A stretch of DNA of 64,000 nt from Phaseolus vulgaris (GCF_000499845.2 NC_023754.2:26512611-26576610); one strand, 5' to 3'. Shown: positions 22,713 to 37,043, counted from the first letter of the stretch. Made by a program: numbers and translations. The notes: a model not told the origin generated them from the letters alone.

Positions 22713-24904
22713 ATGGATGGTGAGAGTAAGGGTAGTTTCAATGTAATGGAAGGGAGTGAGAGCAATGGCAAAGGAGGGTGTGGATCAGTAGTGAGAATTT
22801 GTGATTTGGTTTTGAGGATTTTGGCCTTTGTACTCACCCTTGTGGCTGCTGTGGTCATTGGGGCAGATAAACAAACAGCTATTGTGCCAATCAAGCTTGT
22901 GGAATCTATGCCACCTTTGTATGTTCCTGTTGCTGCTAAGTGGCATTACTTGTCTGCCTTTGTGTAAGTTCTCTCATTCCTCACTTTTTCTGTTAATCTT
23001 CATTCCAACAATGCAATTACACTGGACTTGGTGGATTAGAAAATAATTGTTGTTCACATTTGAATTTGATAGTTTTTAAAATTTGATTTCTTACTGTTTT
23101 AATTGTAGAAGCACCCATATACTGATGTAACAGTGTAATGTTAGCATGAATGTTCTTATATGTTGATTGAAGAGAATAATACTGATATCTGTGTTAAGAT
23201 TTGTCTGTCAAGATCAAAGTTGTGTGTAGATAAAATAGCAGAGAATCAAATTCATTGAAAAAATTGAAATTACTAAAAGAGTACAACTGTAAACTACAAA
23301 TAAAATCTTTTTGAGTAATATGAAATTTAAGATGCTATTTTATTGAAATTTATTTATGTATACTTTTGTATTTTAGTTTATATATCACCTCAAAATTAAG
23401 CATATATCTATCATGTTTTGTGGAAAGGAATTATGTATAGAAGAAGTAAGGTTTGATTTTTACAATACACCAAACATTTTTTTATTAGCAAACTCACAAT
23501 ATCACATATAAAATTAATTTTTAATATAATGGACAAGAGAAATCTCATTACAAGATAAAAAAAAAAGGTTAATTATCTATACTTTATATATCATCCCTTT
23601 TTGAAGTAGTTTTATAAAAATTCGGTCAACAAAATTCTTAATTTTTAAATTAAAAAAAAATAGTGTGAAGAATTTAATAAAAGATTGTCTGTTTGTGCAA
23701 TATCTAAAGCTAAAGAAACGTTCTCTCTATGAATTACGTAAATGACAAAAACACTAAAATAGAAACAAAAAGAGATGGAAGAAAATTGACATGTTAGGTG
23801 TTTGATACGTTAAATGATGCCCATACTGAAACTGAATTATGTTGAAGAGGGAGGAATGAATTAATGAATGATCATAAAAATAATATCCAAAATGTTTCTG
23901 CCAAAGCATGTTGTGCCCATAAATAATCTTAGCACTTCTACTTCACATATACCATCTTCCATATATTCTTATATTTATTTTAATACCTATCCCATCATCA
24001 GGTATGTATGGTTATGACATAAGCAATGAATACAAATTGGATCCACCTATATTTTAGTTTCTTAATAATATTGAATTAATAACATAATATTATTAAAATA
24101 AACTTTTAAATTTAACTCATTCTTATTTGCACCCACCTATATATTATACAATGTATTATTTTTAGTCGATGTATAATCCCAACAAACTCCTCCACACGGT
24201 CTATCTGTGTGTGAGACTGTATATTTATAGATGGTGGCCTGTTTAACCCAACAAACTTTCGTCATGATAGACTTTATATGCTTTTAATATTATATTAAGA
24301 AATGAACTTTAAGACTAACTTAATCTTATAAAACTGACTTGTAAAGTGAGATTTGCATCCAATATGAAAGTTCGCCTCACAATTCAAACAAATATATACA
24401 CACAAATCTTGCGAAAGTGGTTTTTATATTTGTTTCTATCACATCATTTATTATATTTTAAAATTTTCATTATTTTGTATCTTTCCCTCTCTTTAAGGAG
24501 ACATTCTAAAATAAAATCATGTATGGGAAAAGAAATTCACACAAATTTGATGGATGGATGGATGTATTAGGTACTTTGTGGGGGCAAATGCAATAGCATG
24601 TTCATATGCAACATTGTCTCTCTTGTTGACTCTTGGAAACAGGCGTAAAGGGATGGAGACAGTGATCACTGTGTTTGACACAGTAATGGTGGCTTTGCTC
24701 TTCTCCAGCAATGGAGCTGCCATTGCAGTTGGCCTCCTTGGCTTGCATGGAAACTCACATGTCCACTGGAACAAAGTGTGTAATTTATTTGGCAAATTTT
24801 GTGATCAAGTGGCTGCTTCTCTTTTTATATCACTGCTTGGATCAATAGCATTCCTCTTCCTGCTGCTGCTTCCTCATCTTTTTAGACTTAAACAAACAAT
24901 CTAA
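22713..24904 (+). CDS. CASP-like membrane protein, CASPL1E type
   Basis: Exons 22713-22963 and 24571-24904; 194 aa. The N-terminus is Gly/Ser-rich and soluble, followed by four membrane spans near 31-50 (DLVLRILAFVLTLVAAVVIG), 85-105, 116-138 and 166-188. The family Arg of span 1 (Arg35, VLRIL) and Asp of span 3 (Asp120, VFDTV) are both present. The extracellular-loop pattern HWNKVCN...FGKFCDQVAAS parallels GWIKVCNAYDKFCRYLAGS of the other CASPL in this window, including both Cys. The one intron (1,607 nt) splits Val after GT at SAFV|YFVG, the same place and phase as intron 1 of the other gene; the second intron of that gene is missing here. Role unassigned; likely a plasma-membrane scaffold. 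Confidence 0.92.
24060..24370 (+). repeat. Decayed copy of a legume-type dispersed repeat in the CASPL1E intron
   Basis: The segment contains GCACCCACCTATATATTATA, then TAGTCGATGTATAATCCCAA and CAACAAACTCCTCCACACG, then GTGGCCTGTTTAACCC, and, further right, AATCTTATAAAACTGACTTG with GTGAGATTTGCATCCAATAT. These resemble fragments of a repeat I recall as widespread in legumes. The similarity is from memory and the exact class is not established. Confidence 0.4.
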
Positions 24905-26130
24905 GATACTAAATCAATAAGTTTGCTTAATTACACATCCTTATATTCCATCACTGAGAATTAATGTAAGTCATACATTTCACTGGAATGTCTGTTACAA
25001 ACTTATTTAAGAATATTTTATGGGTTTGTATTGTAGCTTATTAATGCATGTTAACAAAAACCATTTTAATTTTCTATATTTGTCCTTTCAGTATAATGAT
25101 GTATATTTTTAGATGTATTCTCTTTTATTTGTTAGGATTTGAAAAAAAAAGTGAACCTAAGTTAAATGCATGATTATTATTGTAGATGTGATCCCCAGAT
25201 AATCCAGACAATAAAAAGATATGACCCAAAATAAAAATAAAAGTAAACCAGGAATAAACAATTTTGTTCATGAAAAATACTAGTTTCTTTTCAAAAGATA
25301 GTTACATTATTTTTCAATACTTGAAAATTATAAATTTATCCAAAAAATTATTTTACTCTTGGATTGTAGTTTTGAATTATTAGATTTCTATCTGCAGAGT
25401 ACTAAACAAAACATGCAGGGCAGTAAAAGAGCATCCAAGATTCAATTGACAGTACAATATCATGGTTCTCATAAAGAAAAACAATATTCATTTAACATTG
25501 CAGAAGCAACCAAACTCAACCACTAAAAATTGTAGTGTTTTCTATGCAATAATTCATAAAAAGGCTAATCCACTCCTTAGTGTTTGTGTATTTATGTAGA
25601 TTAACTCATGGCAGTGGACGTGGAAGAGATTGTTCTTATGGATAATGGAACTGTATCTACTCAAATTCTCTGTAGAAAAGTCTAGATGAAGCAACATATA
25701 TCAAATCAATCACATGGAAGGTAATGATTCATGCAATGAAGAAACCATCTTGAGTTGTGTTGATTAGATTCAATAATGGCAAGCCAAGCACAATTACTAA
25801 CAGTATTATGTTGATTAGATTCAGTTCAACAACACAGATAAACCAACCCCAACATCAATACATCACTAGCAAGCACAAATACTAGCATAGCACCTCATGA
25901 CGTCCAAACGCATTGCCCTATATACACATGTTTATATATCAGCCCAATTAGTGGCTCATAACATTGCCACTAGTCCACTACAAACAGTGGAGAAAGAATA
26001 ACCCAAGAAAATTTAAAGCCACAATACATCATAAATCTTGATGATGAATCAAATGAGGCTCTACAACAATTGAGTCATAAATTTAATTTACTGCACGGCA
26101 AGATCTGTCTCCAGAATCAAAAGAATGTAG
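24905..26130. other. Intergenic region between convergent CASPL1E and the CHY/RING gene
   Basis: It holds the 3' flanks of two genes converging from either side. No ORF, RNA gene or repeat is recognisable. Confidence 0.55.
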
Positions 26131-29031
26131 TCATTGAGGAAGAACAGGAGGAGCTATAGAACGAGTATTATATGAGTTGCAGTGACCACATTTATGTCCA
26201 ATAATGTGGAAGTAAACTTCAGTTGTGTCATTGCAGTCATTACAGAGTATCCAAACCTGCAATAGAAGCTGCTTAGTTTTCTAAATCTTCTGATAGAACC
26301 ATGGTATATATACATGTCTATAAAAGGTGCATTCATGCTTAAAGGGCACGTTCCGTGCCTAATTTGTAGATTTTCACATAAAGCAATTAAATGCAGATTA
26401 AAAGTAGAGTGTATTCAACAAGCCTTTCTGAGTAAAACTCTACCTTTCTGTTCTGATAGTCTTCAGGCATGACAGTTGCTTCAATCTAATATAGCAAAAA
26501 AAGTGAGAAATCATTATTGTAGATAATTTCTTCGTGTAAATAATTTTTAGCAGATAATTGCACATTATTAAAGCCAAGAAATGAAGTGAAAGCATCTATA
26601 GAATTAAATTTAACCAATTACCTCTTCATCAATTCTCTTCCATGTCCTAGACATGTCAATTATCGACCTGGAGCATATGGGACAACAATAACTGATCCAC
26701 AACATTGCCAAGTCAATTCAATGATTAAGCATAGATAATGTTATGTAGATCAAAGAATTGTTGAAAATAGTTAAATTCTCACTTGTCACGCTTTATCATC
26801 TCGTGGTAACATTCAGAATGCATTGTGTGACCACATTTCATAACAGCAGTGTCTTTCAATGAGTCAAAAAGGTACTATACAAACAAAATGAAGTCATGTC
26901 AGAAGCCTTTCGTATTTCTAACGACACAAAAGTAAAATTTCCTAATTTGATTGAAAACACGAAACAGGGAAAGAGGGGAACAAAGCACGCACCTCATAAC
27001 AAATGGGACAATGATGCCTCATGGAGTTCTCCACACACAAATGATTATCACGCAGAGTAGTTGAATAGCAAGACCCTATTAGTATTCAGCAATTGATTTG
27101 TTAATGGAACAAAAAAATCAGCAACTGATGTATGATTGCTTATTAGATATGACTCCAGATTCCAAAGGAAACAAAATTCATCAAGAGGAACTGAAAGCAA
27201 ATTATGGCATAAATTAAGCAAACTGTTCGCAAAATTATAAGACGCCACAGATCAAGAGATAACATTATCATGTATTCTTTCAATTGGCAAACATAATGAA
27301 TTGGATTTAGGAAATTATTAATATGAATCAAACGACAATGAGTTCCTTTGCATTAACAAGCACATGAAATAAGAAATAAAATTCAGCATAAACAAAAATA
27401 GAGCTAAAAGTCTAAGAAACTCGCATAATGAAAAAAACAAGGTTCCATTCCAACTATAACAAATTTATTTGGAAGCTATAAAGATAAGACAACTTTATAA
27501 CCTTAGAAATAAAATCGTAATAAGTAAAGAAATGTAGGAAAATACAGCAGAGACCGCAAAGTTGGTCAATACAAAGCAGAGTTCTTGATCTTTTGGTGTC
27601 ACTTAGAATTCAGATCATGGAATATTCACTTACCATGCAAACTCTACAAATTCCTATTATTTAATCGTATGAAATGTTTCTTCAGCACCTTACAGAAATA
27701 GATAGTGATACCAAGTTCAAGAAAAGCAATGGAAGGAATATTAACAATTTGAAACAAACAATTTGCACAACTTAGTTTGAAAAGGAAAAGACTATTCTTA
27801 TACAAAAGCAACTAAAGAGAAACAATGGTAACATGATAATGAATGCATACCACACTTATTGCAGTGGAAAAAATTCTCACGACCACCAACTCTGTTCCAA
27901 AAATTCATCACCAAAATTAGTAGCATGTCATAAACTTGGATGACTTAGGACTTATGGAAGGATTTATTCAAACAAACAGCCAACGTACCTGCATATCCCA
28001 CAATCATCACAATGAAACTGTTGTTTCCCGGTCTGCATAATGTGTAATGGAAAACACTAGGATTAACAATGCCAGATCTCAAACAAGTTACATGAGGAAA
28101 CTAATGTAAAAGTGAAACAATCATAATAATGAGGAAACTTTAAAGATTGAATCATATACTACAGATTCATTCAGTGACCCCTTACCTCATCATCGAAGAA
28201 TTTGCAGATGCTGCAAAAATATTCTCCCAATCTGACACCGCAATTTGTACAAACTTGGGCAACCTTCAAAAGAACAATAAGGGAAAACCGCTATCATAAA
28301 AAAGAAAAGCATACAGTTTCAATTCAAATCAAACTGGGAATAGGTATTAGGTACACACCGGCTGCTCTGTATCACAAACTGAACAAACAACCTGAAAGGG
28401 CATCACAATGCAAAAACCATATCACCATCATTTCGTGTTAATGGCACAACAACAAGGCAGTGTGGAAAATGAAAATCAAGTTGGAAAATTACATGTTCAA
28501 CATCCTGGCGAACGAGTTCGTGGCGATCAAGAGGTTTGCTCAGCATACTCTAATGAGTCAGACCCATGTGAGATAGAAGAAAAAGGAGAATTTTTTTGGA
28601 TGAAACGCAGAAAAAAAACGAAGGGGGTAGAACAAGAAATACCGTTGCCTCGTTATGACAATGACGGCAAGAGTAGAGCTCATTGCAACATGGAGCTCGA
28701 ATCCTGCATCTTCTTCTGTAATGCTTGCACCTATAAAAGCCCACAACATCATCAAAGCAATAAATCAAAGGACAAAAACTTAGTTTTAATTGGATAATTC
28801 ATGTCATAAAAATCTTGGATTAAAGAACTACACGAATTAATAAGATAAACTTCACTTTTGATTAACAACAATACAAACATCATCTAAGAAACTGTGCATA
28901 GGTTTTATCTGAAAAATGGTGAGACTCAAAACCCAATGAAAGAAAACAATGAAAAGGGCATGAAAGAATAAGAGGAGGTACCCGTATCCCATCTTCCCAA
29001 AATCAAGACGTTCAAGGACAGAACGTTCCAT
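26131..29031 (-). CDS. CHY/CTCHY zinc-finger RING E3 ubiquitin ligase, MIEL1/RZFP34 type
   Basis: Exons (minus): 29031-28982, 28730-28643, 28549-28493, 28391-28359, 28263-28186, 28032-27989, 27891-27851, 27075-26993, 26874-26783, 26691-26622, 26485-26444, 26256-26131; 267 aa. The CHY finger starts with [15 protein letters not shown] and [12 protein letters not shown]; the CTCHY finger includes [20 protein letters not shown] and [20 protein letters not shown]; the C3H2C3 RING runs from CPICYE (153) to CCPICSRS; a C-terminal ribbon pairs CNDC with CGHC. The family E2-binding fold is intact, so the ligase should be active. In Arabidopsis, MIEL1 targets MYB30 and MYB96 (defence, ABA) and RZFP34/CHYR1 acts in drought and stomata; which one this matches best needs a tree. 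The exon structure is highly fragmented but all introns are GT-AG and every phase closes. Confidence 0.95.
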
Positions 29032-31721
29032 GAGTTTTGGAAAAGAGAGGGCGAAGGGAAGGCTGAGATGGGAGTTTCTTCAATTGGGAAGATTCTGTTT
29101 TTGTTGTTGGTTTTGGTTTTGGTTTGTCTTGATATTGAGAAAGAAAGAGAAAGAAGGAGCAAGTCATTGCTGTTGTGGTTATTTTACTGTTATGATATGG
29201 TGTAGTTTTCTAATGCAGGTAAAAGAAAAAAAGAATAAATCTTTGGCTACAAAAAATGGTAAGGAATAATAGAATGTATCCACTTGGGAAGAGAGAGGAT
29301 AAGGTGGTGATGGGCAGAAGAGAAGATGATGAGTGACAGCAATAATTAACTCAAAGAAATGTGACCGTTGGATCTACCAATGGGAAACCAAAGCCAACCA
29401 ACCATCTCTACCAGGAAAACCGTTTTATTCTGTTGTGTTGTGTCATGATGCTGTGTTTCAGTGTCTTGTGGAACAATTTAACAGCAGTTGCAGTACCATG
29501 ATACATCCAACTCAGGTTTGAAATGCCAAATTCTTTTGTGGTAAAAAATTCATTTATAATACGTGTAACGTCTCTTTTATAAATAAATGGATATAAATTT
29601 TAAGATGACTATTATAAAAGTCATTATATGTAATATACATTGATATAATAAAATTAAATCATAATATATAACTCTAATTTTTATAGTTGTTACGAGATCT
29701 TCTTACGTTGATTATAAATAATATGGTATTAGAGTTAGTTAAAATCTAGGTAAAGTGTTATTAAACTATCATTGTATAATCTCACATAATATTTTAATGT
29801 GATGATGCGTAAATCCACTTCTTCTTGATTGGTTCACAATTGATCTTGTAATATGAGAAAAGTTGTTAAATTAAAGATATTTCCAGTATTATGAATTGAA
29901 TTAGTCTTTAATATAGTAAAAAAACTGATAAAATAAAAAGATAAGAGACAGATTTACACCAGAAAAGAGATAATGAGTATAAATTGGAAAAAAAATCTTA
30001 AGAATGAGTTTGAAAAGTTATTTGTTGCTTTTAAAAAAAATAAATCAGTATCAGTTAATTGAAATATCATTAATGTAATTTTTAAGGTAATTATTGTAAA
30101 ATTTAACACAATTAAGATAATTATTAGAGTAGGTGGGGTTGGCTTCGAGATTCATGCACCATATGTAATCTTGATCAAGTGGCACACATGAATCACCTCA
30201 TTTATTTATTATTTATTATTATTACAATTAAGATGACTAGTGTTCTGTTCTGTTCCCAATATCATTTAATTTTTTAATTAATAAGAATATTGGGTAGAAT
30301 TTATCAAATATTAATAGAATAAGTCACCCAAATAAATTTGCATTGGAACTCTCATAGGTGAAAATAATCCAAGTTCAATGCATAGATAGTAAGCATGTTC
30401 TTTCCACGTAAGAAACAAATCTGTGGTACCTTAGTAACGTAAAAGTGTTGGCAAGTGATATCATATAGAAGTAGTTTAAACTTTACTTTAAGAATCCAAT
30501 TTTCAAATCAAGATTCTTCAATATCTATACTATTATATATATAGTTACATTATTGGTAACTTGTCATCTTTTAATGGGATCATTTTATTTGTAATAAATA
30601 AAAAATAATTTCTTTATTTAATAAAACATCATATCTTAAATCATCATATCTTCTTCATATATTTTTTTATAAAAGAGATATTATATTCCAACCTTTGTCC
30701 CAAACTTCCTCTATTTCTTCTGTGTTTCATAGTGTCTCAATCAAATCACATATAAAGTAGGAAAAATAAACAAAGACATGGGTTGTGGAAAGTAAAATCA
30801 TGATGTTGCTTCAGTATACACGATGTAAGCTACCAAGAAAATAGGGCAGAAACCGAAGACATAAACAACAACGAAGAGAGAAATAACAACAATGTTGACA
30901 GTGTGGGTTAGGGGTGCAAGTAGAACGGAAAGAGGGTGAAAGTGTTAAAGGTAAGAATGATGAAATAATGTGAAGAATATGAGAAAATAAATGTGCAAGA
31001 AGAGGTGGAAACTAAGAAAACAAGTGTGCAAGAAGAAAGGGAAGAGGAGCTGCAAATAATACAATAAACATAGTATTTTTCTCAACTCTTTAAACTTCAA
31101 TTATCTAAAAAATTGTGGAAACATAAATAGTAACTATACAACATTCAACATTAATAATTTAGCTCTTAAAAATAAGGGTTTGCGAAAAATGAGGAAATTT
31201 ATTAGTGAATAAAAAGGATAAGAAAGTATGATGATGGAAGGAATACAAAAAATACTATTTATTTTGAAAAATATGAAAGCTTTTTATTTTGCTTTTAAAA
31301 CTATTGAAAGTGGTTGATAAAAAATACTATCATCTCCAAATAAAATATAAGAGGGAAGAGCCTAATAGACAAAGAAATGGTGAGGAAATAAAATGAAATA
31401 GGCCAAAAAAATGTGAATAGACGTTTAAATAAAGGTGAGAAACAGAAAATGAGTAAAACTAAACTCTGGAAACCACACAATGGGTAAAAGAATTATCACC
31501 CAAATGAGGGTTGATATCAGTGGAATTTGAAGGTCAAAGTATCAAGAATTATTAATTATATATACAAGGATGCATATATACAAGATTCCAAGACTATACA
31601 AACTCCTTCCAGCCCTAGTCAATTTCAATAAAACTGTTCAGCTTTGTGGACCGAAATCTGAAGTATAGTGCCCCACGGCAAACCTCTGGGACCTATCATA
31701 TGTAAGAGATCCACAGCCAAT
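29032..31721. other. Intergenic region, CHY/RING promoter and AT-rich filler
   Basis: The first 500 bases hold the CHY/RING leader and promoter. 29560-29830 has a legume-repeat flavour (ATAATATGGTATTAGAGTTA, TATAATCTCACATAAT). 30780-31060 is purine-rich with a local duplication of GTGCAAGAAGA. The lipase 3' UTR enters at the right. No gene. Confidence 0.5.
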
Positions 31722-34700
31722 TCAATCAACATTAATGGGATTTTTCTGATTGCCACTCTCTCTACTCAATTTGATGAGGGGGGTGGCGGGATCTTTGGAT
31801 AAGATAATGTTTCCTCTTGAATCTTTGATGCTAGCACTCTGAAGATAAGGATCCATAACAATTCTGCATGAACTAGGCTCATCGGATCCCATGTCAACGC
31901 CATAATAGACCAAGTGATCAGCAATGCTATTCCCAGTTACTGACCTGCATAAAATAACCAAATCAGCATTGCATCGTAGCACCAAAATTAAGGGAAACTT
32001 AAATTTTATTCACACCCATACAGTGGCAAGATTTTCACTATGCGTTTTCGGCAGCATTATGACAGAGCAAATAGACTAACCTGCTGCAATCCGGATCCTC
32101 GCCAGATTCATCACAAATCTTCTCCACGCTGTACACAAGACTACCTAATCCTATGTTATAAAGCCATACCTGCATTCCGTAACTTATCAGGTTCTTGAAC
32201 AATGAAAACAAATGAAACAAGTGTTGCAGGTTTGAATGCCCCAATGTTAATTAATACAGATACGAAAGTATTTCCAATATTCACAAAAATATCTAATGGC
32301 TACCAAAGGACAAACAGCAGATGACGTGGTCGTAACTTTCCACAAACATGCAGACAAACATACACTAATTTAAAAACAATATAACAGGTTTATTATACAA
32401 ATTTCATCATTTCATCATGCTATGACTTACCTCTCTGGGGAAGTGGTGGTATGTCTTCTGCGGTAAATAATAATAGTATGGAGGCAAATGAGGTACAATA
32501 TCATGGTCATTTGTGACTCGGACTGTACATGGAACTAGTTCGCTGTAGAGAGATGCAAAAACAGCATTTCCAACACGAGGTTGTCCAAATGTCATAACTT
32601 GGACATTTTTTTCATTTTTATTTACCTGTAAGAATGAAAGAATGAAAAAAAAGTTGATACTCCATCCCAACAAAATAGGGAAATCTTAAAAAATGAATAA
32701 TTTTTAAAAAAAAAACATAAATTTAATGTTTGGACTTTGGATACTAATCTGAATAGGTTTCAGGGGATTTAAAAAAATAAAAATAATATATACATATATA
32801 TATATATATATCATTAAAGATATTGATATTCAAGAGCTGATTTGATTCAATTTCGTCTTTAACATTGAATTTTGAACTTATCTGACATGCACCAGTTCCA
32901 AAACCAAATTTAACCAAAAGAACCCATGATAAACACATTCCCCACTTTACATGATCAATGTGTAATTAATAGAAAACACATCCGCAAATAACTAATTCAC
33001 AGGCAACATAAAAAAAATGCACTGAACCCTCGTCACAAATAACAAAAATATAGAGAGAAAAAATCATGCATGCATATCAAAGAGTTAAAATGTTTAGATG
33101 TGGTTCAATTCCTAGCAATGGGGACTATCTTAGAATTATGACATCAACCAAAAGTTGCATTAATCAGTTTGACTAATCAACCAAATTCTTCAATGTAACT
33201 GAATCAGCACAGTAGTTTAGCTTGTCTTAATCCGTTTGATTAATTAAGTTCAAAAACCACCTTCTAATCCATCAATCACTTAAAATGATTAAAGAAAATA
33301 ACTCCTTTTCGTCAAAAACCTACAGCTAGAAAGTAATGTTCCCAGAGTAATACAGAATGGAATTCAATTGATTACAGTGCAATTTATCAAAATGCCAAAT
33401 TGTCAACAAAAGTCAGCTTTATAGTAAAGCCTTCATATAATGGCTGCTCCAGAAGCTTTTAGGCTTTTAACTCCTCGTAATATCTTCCACTTGATCTCCT
33501 TTTATAAATTATTATAAGTAGAGTTTCTGCTGGCTTCTTCTCACATGCTAATGAAAGTTTGTCATTTTGTCCTCAAAAGATACTTGCTCCAACATTATTG
33601 ATCCAAAACATAAATGAATTGACAAGTTTATAAATTAACTACCTGGTTGCATAATATAACACTCCACTTTTACCCAAGCCAAGAACCAGCAATATAAATT
33701 TTTAAAATAAAAAAAAATGCTTTCAAAATATGATATTTCCACAAGAAACTCAGAGTCCCTGCCAGAGGTAAAATTTAGACAACAATACTGGTGACCAAAA
33801 TTGAAAGGGGATTGAGACCAGAAAAGCTTGGTGTATGGTGCCAAGTCATGCCAAGAAAGCTAAATTATAATTACCGTTAAATCAAGACCACAAAATGAAG
33901 CCATTGCCCCTCCCATTGAATGCCCTGTTGCTATAATTTGAATATCTCCATAAAACTTCTTTGCCCTATCTATAGCATCTAAAATTGCAGGGCGTATTGT
34001 TGTGTTGTGGTATGCAGTGTAAAACCCACGGTGTACCTGGATACGGTGATAAAATATATCAAAACTAACACCAATGCAGAGAATTACACAAGGCTAACTT
34101 TTACACACCATTGCATCATCCATGCCAGGATAATTTATATCATGCTGCTTCCAATATAAATCTTCAATCCAATTCTGCAAGCTGTATGAAAGTGGTTAAA
34201 AGAAATCAGTTCAAATAATTGGAATCCTCTCAAAAGTGAGCCAAACAGCTGAAAGACTTGGAACTATTTTCCATCTTACATGTGTTTATGGCCATTTTTT
34301 TTCTCTATAGGGAAATTATTGGCTTTCTCTTAGATGAACTATGCACTCTAATACTTTCAAAGGTCAACAACATAAGAGAACGTATGCTCTCTTGAGAAAC
34401 AAAAATCTATATGTAGAAGCTATCGAACATGGTTGACCATGCCTTTTTTTTTCACATATTATGCTCACTTTCCCAACATAAAATATGAGACCAAATGTAA
34501 CTTTAAAGACAACAATCTATAATGTACAAGGTCTCGAACAATATTGGTCATATTGATTGCCATCTACAGTATTTCAAAACAAAAGAATGTTGCTACACAT
34601 AAATATTAAAACAAGATATATTACTTAACCACCTATAGTTTGATTATTGAAGACACCATTGTGGCAATAATACATTGCACGTGCAGTAAATAAGTCAAGT

Positions 34701-36239
34701 TAAATGCATTTTCTTATCTAACAACTACATATGCATCTTTGTATTCATTTCAGCATATATATGAGCATTACACAAAATTCAAACTTAAAAGCAAAACATT
34801 TTTGTTTCTAAAACATAATAGCATCTGTGTCTAGGCATCACATGCAACGTTGCACAATTATAGATCCCTTTTAATGCTTCCTATACAGCTGTGGGCTCAA
34901 CATTCCATAAAAGTAAAATTAATATGGTAAGAAAGTCCACCTGTGTTCATTTGTTCCTCTAAATGCAATGATGATGGCATGAGGATCCTCGGCCACTCCA
35001 ACAAATGCCTACAATAGGTGGTGACAATTATATAAAAACAAAGTACATTAGAACAAAATTTTGGAATATTTTTTTCTACAAAGAGACTTCACCCACCTGT
35101 AAGCAATGCTCGACATCAACAACTAACTCTATCATGTCAAATCCCTGTTTCCATTTTAAAGATCTTTAGACCAAATATTTTAAACAAACAGATTAGTAGG
35201 ACACTAGATCATAAATAATTCAAAGCACCCACGCCACGACATAAGTGAACATGTACAGTTAAAATGATTATTCACATTATCAGCACCTTGGTCAAGTCAT
35301 CACACCTGGCACACGTCCAAGTAAAAAGTTCTGTTAAATCAGAGAGGTATACCTGCAAGAACCAAACCTACGTCATTCCTTTATATGATTCATGCAGAAT
35401 TCCCAGAGCACAACAAACACATTGGCTAATGCGTGTAATGAAACTTCAGAATCAGTACATCGGGCAAGTGAAATTAGCTAAACTCTAAGTTATTATGAAT
35501 TTATGATACACTACAATAAGTCCCACTTTGACCTATTTGACCATAGCCTGACCAAGATGGGGAATATCTCCATCAGGATCGGCACCTCAATTCTTAGTAC
35601 AGCAAAGCAGATATGAACTCATTGAGTTTGTTTATCACTAAAAGAAAGTAGCTGAATTATAGCTGTCTCGAATACTTGGGAATTCAAAAATTTTGTAAAG
35701 AATGACAAATCCATATCAGACTGCTATTATACATAATACTGGTATAAAACCCCTTGAAAGAGAGAGATGGAGTTGAAACACGAAAGTTTAATCACAATAC
35801 CAATTCCAAAAGTCATGACTCACCCTCCAATTCCCGTGAAAAGATATAATACAGGCTAACAATTATAAATGCTCTGCCTGCACACATCTTAAAATGTGAA
35901 CATGTATTTTTCCCATAGAAGTAAAACTCACCGCAGAAGCATATTCCACTAATGTTGTAGCAAGAGTATGATTGTATTTGTAAGGATGATTTTTCTGCCT
36001 AACCTTTAACCCTGCAAATGGAAAAGGGAATTGCATAATTGCGTTATAGACGTTAACGATCCACAATACACACAAAACTAAACATTTAAATGAATTTAAA
36101 GATAGCAAAAAGACACAAGAAAACCAATATCGTAAACCCTATAACAACATTAACACACGAGTCAAGTCTTACCTCTACCATTAGAGAATGCAAACAAACA
36201 CAAAAAGGTAACCAGTATCAACCACGTGGTTTTCCCCAT
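31722..36239 (-). CDS. Secreted class 3 (alpha/beta-hydrolase) lipase
   Basis: Exons (minus): 36239-36173, 36011-35932, 35352-35287, 35144-35097, 35008-34941, 34181-34109, 34036-33875, 32625-32431, 32169-32081, 31944-31722; 356 aa. The first exon encodes MGKTTWLILVTFLCLFAFSNG, a clear signal peptide of about 21 residues, so the enzyme likely enters the secretory pathway. The lipase_3 domain has IIIAFRGT (oxyanion strand), the nucleophile elbow IIATGHSMGGAMAS with Ser174, the acid NDHDIVPHLPP with Asp230, and the base in SIADHLVYYG with His293; all three catalytic residues are present. Substrate likely acylglycerol, unproven. I recall the Arabidopsis homologues At5g18630/At5g18640 beside MIEL1, as here. 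Confidence 0.95.
32786..32811. repeat. TA-rich microsatellite in a lipase intron
   Basis: Nearly pure TA alternation with one C interruption, inside the intron between lipase exons 7 and 8. Confidence 0.85.
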
Positions 36240-37043
36240 ATACTCTGCAATTGAAGTACAGAAAAGTAAATCCGCATAAACAAAACGACCAATTACTTCA
36301 ATACCAACGAAAATTGGAGGAAATAATTGAGGACGTGTTCCAAAAAAAAGGCAAAATTAAGGGGGAAATTGAATAGTTGAATACATGCGTAAGAGGGGCG
36401 CGGTGGAACGGTGATCGGAATCGCAAACCGCAAAGGCTGAGGTGAGCTTTCCGGTGACAGGGTTTTCTCCAGCGAAAGAGATGAATGAGAAGTCAAAGAG
36501 TCATAACAATAATTTGGGTTTAGAGAGGAAAGAGGAGAAAAAGGAGAGGGAAGTGGCAAATACGACGCCGCAAGGGTTGTTTTCGTCATTTTCGTGTCGT
36601 ACAGGAACAGAGTCTGTTGTGACTGCGCTGGATGAGATTGGAACGGTGGACGTGGAATTTATAGTAAATTTATATATAAATAATACAGATAGAATTCACT
36701 TTCAGGTACACAACAATTCTTATTTTAATCAAAATAAAAACATTTAAAACTTGAATAAAAGTATACAAAATTTGGGTGACGTGGTTTATTGTGGTGGCGA
36801 CACCTGGCACATATTGCTTCTTCACACACTCACCATTTTGTTTTTTTATTTGAAAATCACATAATTCCGTAAGGTTTTCTACTTTCTTTGCCTTACACTA
36901 CTTTCTTTTATTTTTTCTTTTCCTTACTTTTTGAAAATCTTACATTACATCATCTAGTACATTTTTTATGGAAAGTGTGTTATATAATCTATCGAATAAA
37001 AATAAAAATATTTTATTGTATATAAATAAATTTAAAAATTGAT

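Noticed and set aside
28926..29162. 78-codon minus-strand ORF over the CHY/RING start
   Set aside because: Different frame from the true first exon, [17 protein letters not shown], which joins in phase to the CHY finger.
33875..34036. Suspected frameshift in the lipase catalytic exon
   Set aside because: Recounting the bases showed a 162-base exon in a single clean frame with GHSMGG intact; the apparent shift was a counting error.
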